Shown: positions 8,721 to 17,278, numbered from the stretch's first letter. The stretch is DNA of 64,000 bases from Actinacidiphila yanglinensis (GCF_900107965.1 NZ_FNVU01000012.1:1-64000), one strand, 5' to 3'. Translations and numbers: made by a program. The notes: generated by a model not told the origin, from the sequence alone.

Positions 8721-9253
8721 TCGTCAGCAGGCTGGGCGGGCGGCGTGCCGCGATCCGCCCCGAGGAGAACTCGGCCGTCTTCGCCGGCCCGCACACCGCG
8801 CGCCGCGAGCGGCCCGGCTCCGGCCGGCGCGGCCGGCCGGCCCGTACCGTCCTGGAGGTGCGCCGGTCGTACGGCGGGATGACGATGCGGGCCCTGCTCG
8901 GCGGCGCCTTCGTGCCCGGCGCGCCCGGCACCGGCACCGTGTTCGAGGTCCGGCACGGCACCCCCTGGGAACCCGGCGAGTCCGGAACCTGTCGCAGCGA
9001 GCTCGGCACGCCGCTGGTCGCCGGGCTGCCCTCGGACTTCGCCACCGCGGTGCTCGACGCCCTGGCGGGCACGCCCGCGGACCCGCCACTGCCGCCGGGA
9101 ATCCTGCGGGTGGACCGCGCGGCCTTCGACCCCCTCGCCTCCAGCGAGGCGGCGTTCACCCTCACCGCGGCGCTGCTGCGCCAGGCCACGGACGCCCTCG
9201 CGCGCGGCGGCGACGCCATCGCGGTGACCCGGGCCGCGCTGAACCGCTGGTGA
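8717..9253 (+). CDS. Small protein of unknown function coupled to the upstream membrane protein
   Basis: A 178-residue protein whose ATG overlaps the stop codon of the preceding gene (ATGA), implying translational coupling. After a basic N-terminus come VLEVRRSYGG and a C-terminal helical segment ending ALNRW. I see no signal peptide or membrane span. Segments such as PLPPGILRVDRAAFDPLASSEAAF vaguely recall the fold of EF-G domain-IV-like accessory or immunity proteins, but this is an impression, not a match. A role as cytosolic partner of the membrane protein is inferred only from the overlap. Confidence 0.7.
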   Translation: MIVSRLGGRRAAIRPEENSAVFAGPHTARRERPGSGRRGRPARTVLEVRRSYGGMTMRALLGGAFVPGAPGTGTVFEVRHGTPWEPGESGTCRSELGTPLVAGLPSDFATAVLDALAGTPADPPLPPGILRVDRAAFDPLASSEAAFTLTAALLRQATDALARGGDAIAVTRAALNRW

Positions 9254-9295
9254 GCCCGCGGCGCGCGTCCGGCCCGCGGGTGGCCGGCGCCGGCG

Positions 9296-9694
9296 TCACC
9301 GACCGAACTTCGCGAGAGCCGCAGGGGTGACCGGGCTGAAGAAGTTGACCAGGTTGCCGTCGGGGTCGCGGAACAGCAGCGACCGGTTGCCCCAGGGCAT
9401 CGTGGTGGGCTCGTTGACGAAGTCGGCGACGACGCCGGTGAGGTTCCGGTGGACGCGGTCCACGTCGTCGACGAGGAACTCGATGATCACGCTGTGGTTG
9501 TCGGCCGGGCGGGCGGAACCGGGTGCGAACAGCGGCACCGTGCGGGTGCTGCCGATGGCCAGGGTGGCGCCGGGGGTGGTGAGCTCGGCGAAGTCCTCGG
9601 TGGACCAGACCGCTTGCACCCCCGTGGCCTTCTCGTAGAACGCGACGAGGCGTGCGATGTCGCCGGTGATGATGCGGAGCGAGACGAGGTCCAT
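9296..9694 (-). CDS. VOC (glyoxalase/bleomycin-resistance fold) family protein
   Basis: A 132-residue single-domain protein of the vicinal oxygen chelate superfamily. It starts MDLVSLRIITGDI and shows the usual N-terminal strand-helix (LVAFYEKATG) and a C-terminal half with NRSLLFRDPDGNLVNFFSPV, where the DPDGN turn and following acidic or polar metal-side positions are typical. The substrate cannot be told from sequence. GGAG lies 6 nt before the ATG. It is divergent from the WYL regulator at 9810, and a perfect inverted repeat lies between them. That regulator is therefore likely to control this gene. Confidence 0.85.
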   Translation of the reverse strand: MDLVSLRIITGDIARLVAFYEKATGVQAVWSTEDFAELTTPGATLAIGSTRTVPLFAPGSARPADNHSVIIEFLVDDVDRVHRNLTGVVADFVNEPTTMPWGNRSLLFRDPDGNLVNFFSPVTPAALAKFGR

Positions 9695-9757
9695 GGTGTT
9701 CTCCGTAAGTGTCGGGCGGCCCGGGAGCCGGACGGGTCGAGCTGTTGCCTGCGCACG

Positions 9758-9800
9758 CTAGCCGCAATACCGGACAGAATCGGTCCGGTATTGCGGCTAG
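9758..9800. promoter_or_regulatory. 18-bp inverted repeat between VOC gene and WYL regulator
   Basis: Two perfect 18-bp arms (9758-9775 and 9783-9800) flank the 7-bp spacer AGAATCG. The arms contain GCAATACCGG and its complement. The right arm ends 9 bp before the regulator ATG, so the repeat overlaps the regulator's presumed promoter and is 63 bp from the VOC start. It is probably the operator of the WYL protein, serving both genes. Confidence 0.7.
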
Positions 9801-9809
9801 GCTCGGAGC

Positions 9810-10874
9810 ATGTCCCGACCCACCGGCCGCGTGCTCACCCTCCTGGAGTTGCTGCAGTCCGGCGGCGTCCGGACGGTTGCCGAACTGGCCGACCGGCTCG
9901 GCGTCGACGGCCGCACCGTGCGGCGCTACGTGGACCACCTGATCGACCTCGACGTGCCCGTCGAGGCGGTACGCGGCCGATACGGCGGCTACCGGCTCGG
10001 CGCCGGCTACCGCCTGCCCCCGCTCATGCTCGGCGACGACGAGGCGCTGGCGGTGCTGCTCGGCCTGGTCGCCGGGCGCCGGGCGGGCCTGATGACGGCA
10101 GCGGACACGGCGGGCGAGACGGCGGCGGCCAAGATCCGCAGGGTGCTGCCCGAGCGCGTCGCCCGCCGGCTCGACGCCCTCCTGGAATCCCTCGCCTTCA
10201 CGGATGCCCCCGGCGCGTTCGCCACCCCCGACGTCGAGGTGCTGCTCACCCTCGCCGACGCGGTCCGCCATCGCCGGCCGGTCGCCCTCACGTACACCGA
10301 CCGCGACGGCCGGCGCGGCGCACGCACGCTGCACCCGTACGGGATCGTCGCCCACGCGGGCCGGTGGTACGTCCCGGGCACGGACCCCGGGATCGGCGCG
10401 GACCGGACCTTCCGGCTCGACCGCATCGAGGGCGCGCGGACCCTGCCCGGCTCGTTCGAGGTGCCCGCGGGCCCCGATCCGGCCGAGCGCGTGCTGTCCG
10501 GGTTCGCGACGGCCGCGTACCGGCATCAGGTGACCCTGCGGATCCACGGGACGGTCGCGCAGATCCGCGCCCGGCTCCCCGCCGGTGTCGCGAGCGTGGA
10601 CGGCGTCGACAGCATGGACAGCATGGACGGCATGGACGGCATGGACGGGGCCGCGCCGTCGGCAGCCGCGGACCCGGCGGCCCAGCGCTGGCGGCGCGTC
10701 GAGCTGCGGGCGGAGCACCTCGACTGGCTGCCGCCGGTGCTCGCCTCCCTCGACCGGCCGTTCGTCGTCGAACGCCCGGCGGAACTGCGCGACCTCGTGC
10801 GCGCGTTCGCCGACCGCCTCGCGTCCTGCGCCGCGCCGCCGGACAGCGGGGAACCGCCGCCGGACCCCGCTTAG
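9810..10874 (+). CDS. YafY-type HTH/WYL-domain transcriptional regulator
   Basis: A 354-residue regulator with an N-terminal winged helix-turn-helix (VAELADRLGVDGRTVRRYVDHL, about residues 30-51), the linker GRYGGYRLG and a WYL ligand-sensing domain seen in YGIVAHAGRWYVPGTDP. WYL proteins bind small ligands or nucleotides and regulate neighbouring genes. A six-copy 9-bp repeat (10593-10646) adds an SVD/GVD/SMD/GMD run inside the C-terminal half. Only a very close GGAG precedes the ATG, so the transcript may be nearly leaderless. The stop TAG overlaps the TAA of the convergent lyase gene by 3 nt. Confidence 0.9.
   Translation: MSRPTGRVLTLLELLQSGGVRTVAELADRLGVDGRTVRRYVDHLIDLDVPVEAVRGRYGGYRLGAGYRLPPLMLGDDEALAVLLGLVAGRRAGLMTAADTAGETAAAKIRRVLPERVARRLDALLESLAFTDAPGAFATPDVEVLLTLADAVRHRRPVALTYTDRDGRRGARTLHPYGIVAHAGRWYVPGTDPGIGADRTFRLDRIEGARTLPGSFEVPAGPDPAERVLSGFATAAYRHQVTLRIHGTVAQIRARLPAGVASVDGVDSMDSMDGMDGMDGAAPSAAADPAAQRWRRVELRAEHLDWLPPVLASLDRPFVVERPAELRDLVRAFADRLASCAAPPDSGEPPPDPA
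10593..10646 (+). repeat. Six 9-bp tandem repeats inside the WYL gene
   Basis: Units of the form RGCRTSGAC (AGCGTGGAC, GGCGTCGAC, two AGCATGGAC, two GGCATGGAC) repeat six times in frame, encoding three-residue units of Ser/Gly, Val/Met and Asp. The last four copies are nearly identical, suggesting recent slippage. Copy number may vary between strains without breaking the frame. Confidence 0.85.
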
Positions 10875-11761
10875 CGGTACGCCTCCGCGCGGGAGGCCAG
10901 CGCCAGGATGCGCCGGGCGCCCGCCACCACCGCGGGGTCCACGAAGCGGCCGTCGGGGAGGGCGAGCGCGCCGGGGGTGGCGGCGGCCGCCTCGACGGTC
11001 TCGCGGGCGGCGTCCACCTCGCGGGGGGAGGGGAGGTACGCGCGGGCGATGACCGGCAGCTGGCGCGGGTGGATCGCCGCGCGGCCCAGGAAGCCGAGCG
11101 CGCGGCCGCGCCGGCAGGAGGCGCCCAGGCCGTCGAGGTCGCGCACGTCCGGGTAGACGGACTGGGCGGGCGGGGCCAGCCCAGCCGCCCGGGCCGCCAC
11201 CACCGCGCGCACCCGGGGCCAGGCCAGGCCCTCCTCGTCGGTGATGCCGAGGTCGGCCCGCAGGTCGGCCTCGCCCAGCGCCAGCCCGCGGACCGCCGGA
11301 TCCGCCGTGGCGATGGCGAAGGCGTTCTCCACGCCCAGTGCCGACTCCAGCAGCGCGTACAGCCCGGGCGCGGCCGCGTCCGGCCCGGCCGCCCGGCGGT
11401 AGGCCGCGAGCACCGCCGCCACGTCGCCCGGCCCCGCGACCTTGGGCAGCCGCAGCCCGCCCAGGCCCGGCAGCCCGGCCAGCGCCGCCAGGTCCGCCGC
11501 GAACAGCGGTCCGTCCAGCGCGTTGATCCGTACGTGCACCGCCACCGGGCCGGGCACCGGTGCCGCCAGCAACTCGGCCGTGGCGGCCCGCGCGTACTCC
11601 TTGCGGGCCGGGGGGACCGCGTCCTCCAGGTCGACCAGCACCACGTCGGCGCCCGAGACCAGCGCCTTCGCGACCACGTCGGGGCGGTCACCGGGGGCGT
11701 ACAACCAGGTCAGGGGAGTGCCGATCCGGTCGGTCCCGGCGCGTTCGAGGTCGGTGCTCAC
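10871..11761 (-). CDS. HpcH/HpaI aldolase / CitE-type CoA ester lyase
   Basis: A 296-residue TIM-barrel lyase of the CitE/citramalyl-malyl-CoA type. Signature parts are LYAPGDRPDVV near the start, VLVDLEDAVPP with the metal-binding acidic residues, VRINALDGP, RLPKV, ALLESALGVENAF and LGEADLRADLG. Such enzymes cleave acyl-CoA thioesters of hydroxy diacids into acetyl-CoA (or propionyl-CoA) and an oxo acid. The GTG start at 11761 overlaps the stop of the CoA transferase (GTGA), so the pair is translationally coupled and likely acts in sequence: activation, then cleavage. No hydratase is present, so an itaconate-type route is incomplete here. The acyl substrate is unknown. Confidence 0.85.
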   Translation of the reverse strand: MSTDLERAGTDRIGTPLTWLYAPGDRPDVVAKALVSGADVVLVDLEDAVPPARKEYARAATAELLAAPVPGPVAVHVRINALDGPLFAADLAALAGLPGLGGLRLPKVAGPGDVAAVLAAYRRAAGPDAAAPGLYALLESALGVENAFAIATADPAVRGLALGEADLRADLGITDEEGLAWPRVRAVVAARAAGLAPPAQSVYPDVRDLDGLGASCRRGRALGFLGRAAIHPRQLPVIARAYLPSPREVDAARETVEAAAATPGALALPDGRFVDPAVVAGARRILALASRAEAYR

Positions 11762-13107
11762 AGGGCGCCCTCCTGCCGCAGCGCGTCGATCCGCGCACCG
11801 TCCAGGCCGAGTTCGGTGAGGACGGCGTCGGTGTCCGCGCCGTGCGGGCGCCCGGTCCAGCGGATCGCACCGGGCGTACCCGACAGCCGGAACAGCACGT
11901 TCTGCATCCGCATCGGCCCCAACTCGGCGTCCTCCACGGACGCCACCGTGCCCAGCGCGCCGTACTGCGGGTCGGTCATGACGTCCCGCACGTCGTAGAT
12001 CGGCGCGACCGCGGCCTGCGCCTTCTCGAAGGCGGCGATCACCTCGGCCCGGTCGTGCCCGGCGATCCAGGCGCCGACGGCCGTGTCGATCTCCTCGGCG
12101 TGCGCGGCCCGCCCGGTGCCGGTGGCGAACCACGGCTCGTCGACGAAGTCCGGTCGGCCGACCAGCCGCATCACCCGCTCGGCGACGGACTGCGCGGAGG
12201 AGGACACCGCCAGCCAGGCCCCGTCGGCCGTGCGATAGGTGTTGCGCGGCGCGTTGTTGGTGGAGCGGTTGCCCATCCGGGGCTGGACGTAGCCGAGTTG
12301 GTCGTACCAGATGAGCTGCGGGCCGAGCACGGCGAGCATCGGCTCGATGATCGCCATGTCCACCACCTGCCCGGCGCCGGTACGGTCGCGGCCGGCGAGC
12401 GCGGCCATCACGGCGTACGCGGTGGCGAGCGCGGCCACGGAGTCGGCGAGGCCGAACGGCGGCAGCGTCGGCGGCCCGTCGGGCTCGCCGGTCGCCGACG
12501 CGAACCCGCTCATCGCCTCGGCGAGCGTGCCGAAGCCGGGGCGCGCGGAGTACGGACCGAACTGCCCGAACGCCGTCACCCGCGCCAGCACCAGCCGGGG
12601 GTTGGCCGCCGAGAGCTCCTCCCAGCCCAACCCCCAGCGCTCCAGCGTGCCCGGCCGGAAGTTCTCGATGATGACGTCGGCGGACGCGGCGAGCTTCAGC
12701 AGGACCTCCCGCCCGCCGGGCGTCGAGAGGTCGAGCGTGATCGTGCGCTTGTTGCGGCCCAGGTGCTTCCACCACAGGCCCACGCCGTCCTTGCTCGGGC
12801 CGTGGCCGCGGGAGGGGTCGGGCTTGTGCGGGTGCTCGACCTTGACGACGTCGGCGCCGAAGTCGCCGAGGAGCGTCGCCGCGCTCGGGCCGGCGAACAG
12901 CGTGGCCAGGTCCAGGACCCGCATCCCTTCCAGCGGCCCGCCGGCGGGCGCCGGACCCGGCACCGCCGCGGCGGGCTCGGTCCGCGGCACCGGCACGGCC
13001 GGGCCGGGCACGGCCGGGGCCGCGGGGGCGTGGGTGGGGGCGTCGGACGGCGGGGTGGGAACGCGGGACCCGTCCTCCGGGCCCGGACGCGTACGGGGGT
13101 GGTGCAT
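11758..13107 (-). CDS. CaiB/BaiF family CoA transferase
   Basis: A 449-residue class III CoA transferase. After a proline-rich N-terminal extension of about 60 residues, the core begins MRVLDLATLFAGP, followed by LGDFGADVVKVEHP, RNKRTITLDL, ENFRPGTLERWG and GFGTLAEAMSGFASATG, all standard for the family. It transfers CoA from a donor thioester to a carboxylic acid. The ATG at 13107 has AGAGG 8 nt upstream, which supports the long N-terminus. It lies 108 bp after rbsK, in a gap with a GGCTTCGGCTGTG repeat, and overlaps the lyase gene downstream. Its link to the ADP-ribosylglycohydrolase genes is positional only. Confidence 0.88.
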   Translation of the reverse strand: MHHPRTRPGPEDGSRVPTPPSDAPTHAPAAPAVPGPAVPVPRTEPAAAVPGPAPAGGPLEGMRVLDLATLFAGPSAATLLGDFGADVVKVEHPHKPDPSRGHGPSKDGVGLWWKHLGRNKRTITLDLSTPGGREVLLKLAASADVIIENFRPGTLERWGLGWEELSAANPRLVLARVTAFGQFGPYSARPGFGTLAEAMSGFASATGEPDGPPTLPPFGLADSVAALATAYAVMAALAGRDRTGAGQVVDMAIIEPMLAVLGPQLIWYDQLGYVQPRMGNRSTNNAPRNTYRTADGAWLAVSSSAQSVAERVMRLVGRPDFVDEPWFATGTGRAAHAEEIDTAVGAWIAGHDRAEVIAAFEKAQAAVAPIYDVRDVMTDPQYGALGTVASVEDAELGPMRMQNVLFRLSGTPGAIRWTGRPHGADTDAVLTELGLDGARIDALRQEGAL

Positions 13108-13215
13108 GGAAGCTACCTCTGGTTCTTCGGCTTCGGCTGGTGCTGTGGCTTCGGCTGTGGCTTCGGCTTCTGGCGGATGTGCCGGGCCGCCGGCGGGGCG
13201 GGCGCGGCGGCCTGG

Positions 13216-14277
13216 TCAGGTGGCAGCGGGCGGGCCGGCCTCGTTGGCGCGGCCGCGGGCACCCGCGGCAGCCCGCGCGTCGATCTCCGCGCGGACCGGC
13301 ATCGAGGACGACGCGCCCTCGCGTTCCACCGACAGGGCGGAGGCGGCCGTCGCCCACTCCAGCGCACGTGCCGTCGGCCGGCCCTCGCCGAGCGCGACCG
13401 CGAGGGCGCCCACGAACGTGTCGCCGGCCGCGGTGGTGTCCACCGCCTTCGCCGGGAGCGCCGGCACGGCCAGCGGTTCGCGGCCCCGGGCGGCGTACAG
13501 GCAGCCGGCCGCACCGAGCGTCACCACCACCTCGGGCACCGCCTCCAGCAGGACGCGGGCCGCGGCGCGCGGATCCGACCGCCCGCTGAGCGCGGCGGCC
13601 TCGTGCTCGTTGGGCACCAGCAGGTCGGTCACCGCGAGGAGTCCGTCCGGCAGCGGGCGGGCCGGAGCCGGGGTCAGCACGGTCCGCACGCCGTGCCGGT
13701 GCGCGGCCCGCGCGCCCGCCAGCACGCCGTCCAGCGGCAGTTCGAGCTGGAGCAGCAGCGCGCCGGCCGCCGCGATGACGTCCTCGTCGCCGTCGGCGAG
13801 CCCGGTCACGGTGCCGTTGGCGCCCGGCACCACCACGATCGCGTTGTGGCCCTCGCCGTCGACCACGATGTGCGCGATGCCGCTCGGGCCCGGCACCGTA
13901 CGCAGCGGGCCGGTGCCGACACCGGCGCCGTCGAGTGCGGCACGCAGCCGCGGGCCGAAGTCGTCCTCGCCGACGGCGCCGACGAAGCACACCGACCCGC
14001 CCGCCCGTGCCGCGGCGATCGCCTGGTTGGCGCCCTTCCCTCCGGCGACGGTGCGGAAGGACTCGCCGGTGACGGTCTCGCCGCGTGCGGGCGCCACCCG
14101 GGTGTAGGCGGCCAGGTCCATGTTGGCGCTGCCCAGGACCACGATCCGGGCGCGGGGCGGGGCTTCGGAGGTGTGGCTCCGGCCCGCGTGGCCGGGTCGT
14201 CCGGCGGCCCGTGGGGTGCCGGTCGCGCCCGTGGCGCCCGCGCCCTGGCCGGTGGCGGCGGTCGGATCGGTGCTCAT
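13216..14277 (-). CDS. rbsK: Ribokinase (PfkB family)
   Basis: A 353-residue sugar kinase. After a disordered N-terminal extension of about 40 residues come VLGSANMDL, the ribokinase signature AGGKGANQAIAAARAGG (GGKGANQ at 79-85) and the anion hole with catalytic base AAGD (283-286). The GGKGAN form is characteristic of ribokinase rather than fructokinase. It phosphorylates D-ribose (or a related pentose) at O5. The ATG overlaps the stop of the 620-residue hydrolase (ATGA). Placed last in a run of ADP-ribosylglycohydrolase-family genes, it suggests that these enzymes release ribose or a ribosyl compound. Confidence 0.88.
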   Translation of the reverse strand: MSTDPTAATGQGAGATGATGTPRAAGRPGHAGRSHTSEAPPRARIVVLGSANMDLAAYTRVAPARGETVTGESFRTVAGGKGANQAIAAARAGGSVCFVGAVGEDDFGPRLRAALDGAGVGTGPLRTVPGPSGIAHIVVDGEGHNAIVVVPGANGTVTGLADGDEDVIAAAGALLLQLELPLDGVLAGARAAHRHGVRTVLTPAPARPLPDGLLAVTDLLVPNEHEAAALSGRSDPRAAARVLLEAVPEVVVTLGAAGCLYAARGREPLAVPALPAKAVDTTAAGDTFVGALAVALGEGRPTARALEWATAASALSVEREGASSSMPVRAEIDARAAAGARGRANEAGPPAAT

Positions 14278-16136
14278 CGGATGCCTTCCTCGGGGGTTCC
14301 CAGGGGGGAGGTGCGGCCGGTGGGGGTGTCGTGCCCGGGACGGTCCTGCCGGTGCGGGTCCTGCGTGGGCCGGTCCTGCCCGGGCGGCAGGACGGCCAGC
14401 GCTGCCGTGCGGCGGGCGAGGGCGTCGAAGCCGATGCCGTCGAACCCGCCGACCGTGCTGGCCAGCCGGTTCTTCAGCGGCCCGGTCCACTCCCCGGGCA
14501 GCGCGGCGGGCGAACCCGCCAGCAGCCCGGTGAGGGAGCCGGCCGTCGCGCCGTTCGAGTCGGTGTCCCAACCCCCGGACACCACACGGCAGATGGAGCC
14601 GGCGAAGTCGCCCTCGGCGTGAGTGAGGGCCGCCGCGAGCAGCGCCGCGTTGGGCAGCACGTGCACCCAGTGGTGGTCGCGGTAGCGGCGGTGCAGCTCG
14701 TCCACGACGGAGGCGAAGCCCTCCGGGGTGCCGGTCGGCTCGGCCCGGGCCAGCTCGATGCCGGACCGGACCGCCGCGGACAGCCTTGACCGGCGCGGCA
14801 CCACCTGGAGGCCCGCCGCCAGGCACGCGTGCACGTCCGCGCCGCCGCCGGCCGCGCGCGCGACCGCCGCGGCGGCGAACATCGCCCCGTACACGCCGTT
14901 CGCGGTGTGGCTGAGCACGGCGTCGCGCCATGCCTCGTCCGCCGCCGCGGCCGGGTCAGCCGGCCGGGTCCAGCCGAAGACGTCCGCGCGGATCAGGGCC
15001 CCGATCCACTCCCGGAACGGGTTGCGCCAGGTGGCCGTGCGCGGCGGTTCGAGACCCGCCAGCAGGTTCCGGTACGCGATCCGCTCGGCGGTGAACGTGC
15101 GGCCCGCGGGCAGTTCGTCCAGCCACAGGGCCGCCACGTCCCGCGTGGTGAAGCCGTGGCCGTGCGCTTCCAGCAGCATCAGGCCCAGCAGTGGGTAGTT
15201 GAGGTCGTCGTCCTCGGGCATCCCGTCGATGTTCTCGGCGAGCGAGGTGGGGCGGCTGCGGCGGTTCCACGGGTAGCGGGCGGCGATCTCCGGGTCGAGG
15301 CCGATCTCGGTGAAGTAGCCGTGCACCGGCCAGTTCCCGGTCGACGCGGCGATCGCCCGGATGCCCTCCAGTGGCAGCTTCTCCACCGGCTTGCCCAGCA
15401 CGCATCCGACCGCGCGGCCCAGCCAGCCCGCCTCCAGCCGCTCGGCCAGCTCCCGCGGCCGGTCCACCGGGCGCACGGTGGCCGGCGGGCCCGCGGCGGC
15501 GTGGACGCCGGCCAGGCCGGTCGGCTCCTGCTCCGCCAACGGCGAGTCCTGCGCGGCCAGTTCGTCCAGCAGCGTGTCCGCCAGCGCCCGCAGCCGGGAG
15601 TCCCCGGGCCCCGGCGAGGCCCCGGCCCGCTCCGGTGCCAGGTGCCCGCCGGCGGCCAGCCACCGTGCCTGCACCGCGCTCGCGTCCCGCCCGTCCTCCC
15701 CGGCCTGCCGCAACTCGTGGCCCACGAGGTCCTCCGGCTGCACCCAGGTCAGCCGCAGCTCTTCGCCGAAGCGGTTCTGCGGGGAAGCCGCGGCGCCGCC
15801 GTCCTCCCGGCCGGTCCCGGATTTCGGGTTGCCGGGGGTGGAACGGGCCGCTGTCGGGCGTTCGTTGCCGTTCGCGGCGGTGCGAGCCGACCCGGGGCGC
15901 GCCTCATCCCCCTCGGAACCGGTCATCGCCGGGCGCTCGTTGCCGTTGGCCGCCGTGCTCGCCGACCCGGGGCGCGGCCCGCCCGCTGCGGAACCTCCCT
16001 CCGCAGGGCGGGTGTTGCTGTCCCGGTGGGCGGGGCCGGTACCCGGTGCCGGTCGGGCGGAGGGCCCGGATGCACCGGCGGGCGCGGCGCCCGGGTGCGG
16101 GACGGGCGGCGGACCCTCCGCGGAGCGGCCACTCAT
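14274..16136 (-). CDS. ADP-ribosylglycohydrolase family protein with long N-terminal extension
   Basis: A 620-residue protein. Residues 1-125 are disordered and contain an imperfect internal repeat (two copies of RPGSA.TAANGNERP). A short helical domain (LRLTWVQPEDLVGHE) follows. The C-terminal 400 residues form a DraG/ADP-ribosylglycohydrolase-type domain with GWLGRAVGCVLGKPVEKL, an acidic DDD at EDDDLNY and the second metal motif GWDTDS at 522-527. The family hydrolyses N- or O-glycosidic bonds to ADP-ribose or related ribosides using two divalent metals. This paralog belongs to the larger subgroup with the GKPVE motif. The substrate is unknown. It overlaps both neighbours by ATGA. Confidence 0.83.
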   Translation of the reverse strand: MSGRSAEGPPPVPHPGAAPAGASGPSARPAPGTGPAHRDSNTRPAEGGSAAGGPRPGSASTAANGNERPAMTGSEGDEARPGSARTAANGNERPTAARSTPGNPKSGTGREDGGAAASPQNRFGEELRLTWVQPEDLVGHELRQAGEDGRDASAVQARWLAAGGHLAPERAGASPGPGDSRLRALADTLLDELAAQDSPLAEQEPTGLAGVHAAAGPPATVRPVDRPRELAERLEAGWLGRAVGCVLGKPVEKLPLEGIRAIAASTGNWPVHGYFTEIGLDPEIAARYPWNRRSRPTSLAENIDGMPEDDDLNYPLLGLMLLEAHGHGFTTRDVAALWLDELPAGRTFTAERIAYRNLLAGLEPPRTATWRNPFREWIGALIRADVFGWTRPADPAAAADEAWRDAVLSHTANGVYGAMFAAAAVARAAGGGADVHACLAAGLQVVPRRSRLSAAVRSGIELARAEPTGTPEGFASVVDELHRRYRDHHWVHVLPNAALLAAALTHAEGDFAGSICRVVSGGWDTDSNGATAGSLTGLLAGSPAALPGEWTGPLKNRLASTVGGFDGIGFDALARRTAALAVLPPGQDRPTQDPHRQDRPGHDTPTGRTSPLGTPEEGIR

Positions 16137-17278
16137 CGGACGTCCGCCAGCGCGGTGAACGCGGCTTCGTGGGCGCGGCGGCGGGCGGTGTCGCGGCCGA
16201 ACACCTCACGGGTGACGGCGGCGAGTTCGGCGGCCGGCGTGTGCAGGTCGAGGCGGCTGGCACGCGCCACCTCGTCGCTCCAGCCGGCGGGCACCGCGCC
16301 GGTGCCGCCGAGCGCGCCGGCGATGGCGCCGCTCATCGTGGCGATCGAGTCGCAGTCCCGCCCGTAGTTCACCGATCCGAGGACGGCCGGCTCGAACGAG
16401 CCGCCCGCCACCAGCAACATGCCCAGTGAGACCGGCAGTTCCTCGATGGAGTGCAGCCGGGACGGACGCCGCGCGCCGAGCGACGGCTCGCGGTAGCGGG
16501 GCCCGACCGTGTCGAACGGGGCGACTGCCTCGCGCAGCGGCACCAGCGCCTCCTCCCAGTCGTCGAAGCCGGTGGCGCGCTCGCACACCGCCTCGATCGC
16601 GGCGCGGGTGCCGTCCTTGGCGAGCGCCAGCGCCGCCTCGACCACGGAGGTGGCCGTCGCGCCCGGCGTGAACGCCGCGGCGACCGCGGCGGCGAACACC
16701 CCGGCGGCCTCCCGCCCGTAGGAGGACTGGTGCGGCGCGGCCACCTCCAGCGCCTCGGCGTAGGCGGCCGCGGGGTTCCCGGCGTTGACCACGCCGACCG
16801 GCGCCATGTACATCGCGGCACCGCAGTTGACGATGTTGCCGACGCCCGCCTCGCGCGGGTCGACGTGGCCGTAGTGCAGCCGCGCCACGATCCACTTCTC
16901 GGCCAGGAAGATCCGCTGGAGTGGAAGTGCCTCGGCCTCCAGTTCCGGAATCCACCGGGGTGTGCCGATCAGGTCGGGCACGAGGTGGTCGGCCACGCTG
17001 TACGCGTCGAGGTGGTCGCGGACCGTGGTGTAGACCCGCACCAGCGCGTGCGTCATGAGGGTGTCGTCGGTGACGTGCCCGTCACCCTTGTGGTAGGGCG
17101 CGATCGGGCGCGCGGTGCGCCACTCCTCGTGGAACGGGCCGACGATGCCGCGCACCCGGCCGCCGTGCCGCTCGGTGATCTGCTCGGGCGTCCAGCCCTC
17201 GACCGGGCCGCCGAGGGCGTCGCCGACAGCGGCACCGACGAGGCAGCCGGTGATGCGGTCCTCCAGCGTGAGTTTCAT
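16133..17278 (-). CDS. ADP-ribosylglycohydrolase family protein, canonical
   Basis: A 381-residue DraG-family hydrolase with all usual marks: RITGCLVGAAVGDALGGPVEG at the N-terminus, the first metal motif TDDT at 70-73, and the second motif GRDCDS at 306-311 followed by the helical SGAIAGALGG. Family members remove ADP-ribose from proteins or small molecules, or hydrolyse related ribosides. The ATG at 17278 overlaps the previous stop (ATGA) and has GGAAG nearby. A longer frame to 17509 only overlaps the upstream gene. Third of four paralogs in the operon by order of transcription. Confidence 0.87.
   Translation of the reverse strand: MKLTLEDRITGCLVGAAVGDALGGPVEGWTPEQITERHGGRVRGIVGPFHEEWRTARPIAPYHKGDGHVTDDTLMTHALVRVYTTVRDHLDAYSVADHLVPDLIGTPRWIPELEAEALPLQRIFLAEKWIVARLHYGHVDPREAGVGNIVNCGAAMYMAPVGVVNAGNPAAAYAEALEVAAPHQSSYGREAAGVFAAAVAAAFTPGATATSVVEAALALAKDGTRAAIEAVCERATGFDDWEEALVPLREAVAPFDTVGPRYREPSLGARRPSRLHSIEELPVSLGMLLVAGGSFEPAVLGSVNYGRDCDSIATMSGAIAGALGGTGAVPAGWSDEVARASRLDLHTPAAELAAVTREVFGRDTARRRAHEAAFTALADVR

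Noticed and set aside
10871..10874. Overlapping stop codons of the WYL and lyase genes as a sign of misannotation
   Set aside because: Both genes are well supported; the two convergent stops simply share bases (TAG and TAA on opposite strands).
13108..13215. GGCTTCGGCTGTG repeats between rbsK and the CoA transferase gene as a repeat array or CRISPR
   Set aside because: Short, irregular and only about 50 bp; no spacer/repeat periodicity. Considered simple-sequence drift.
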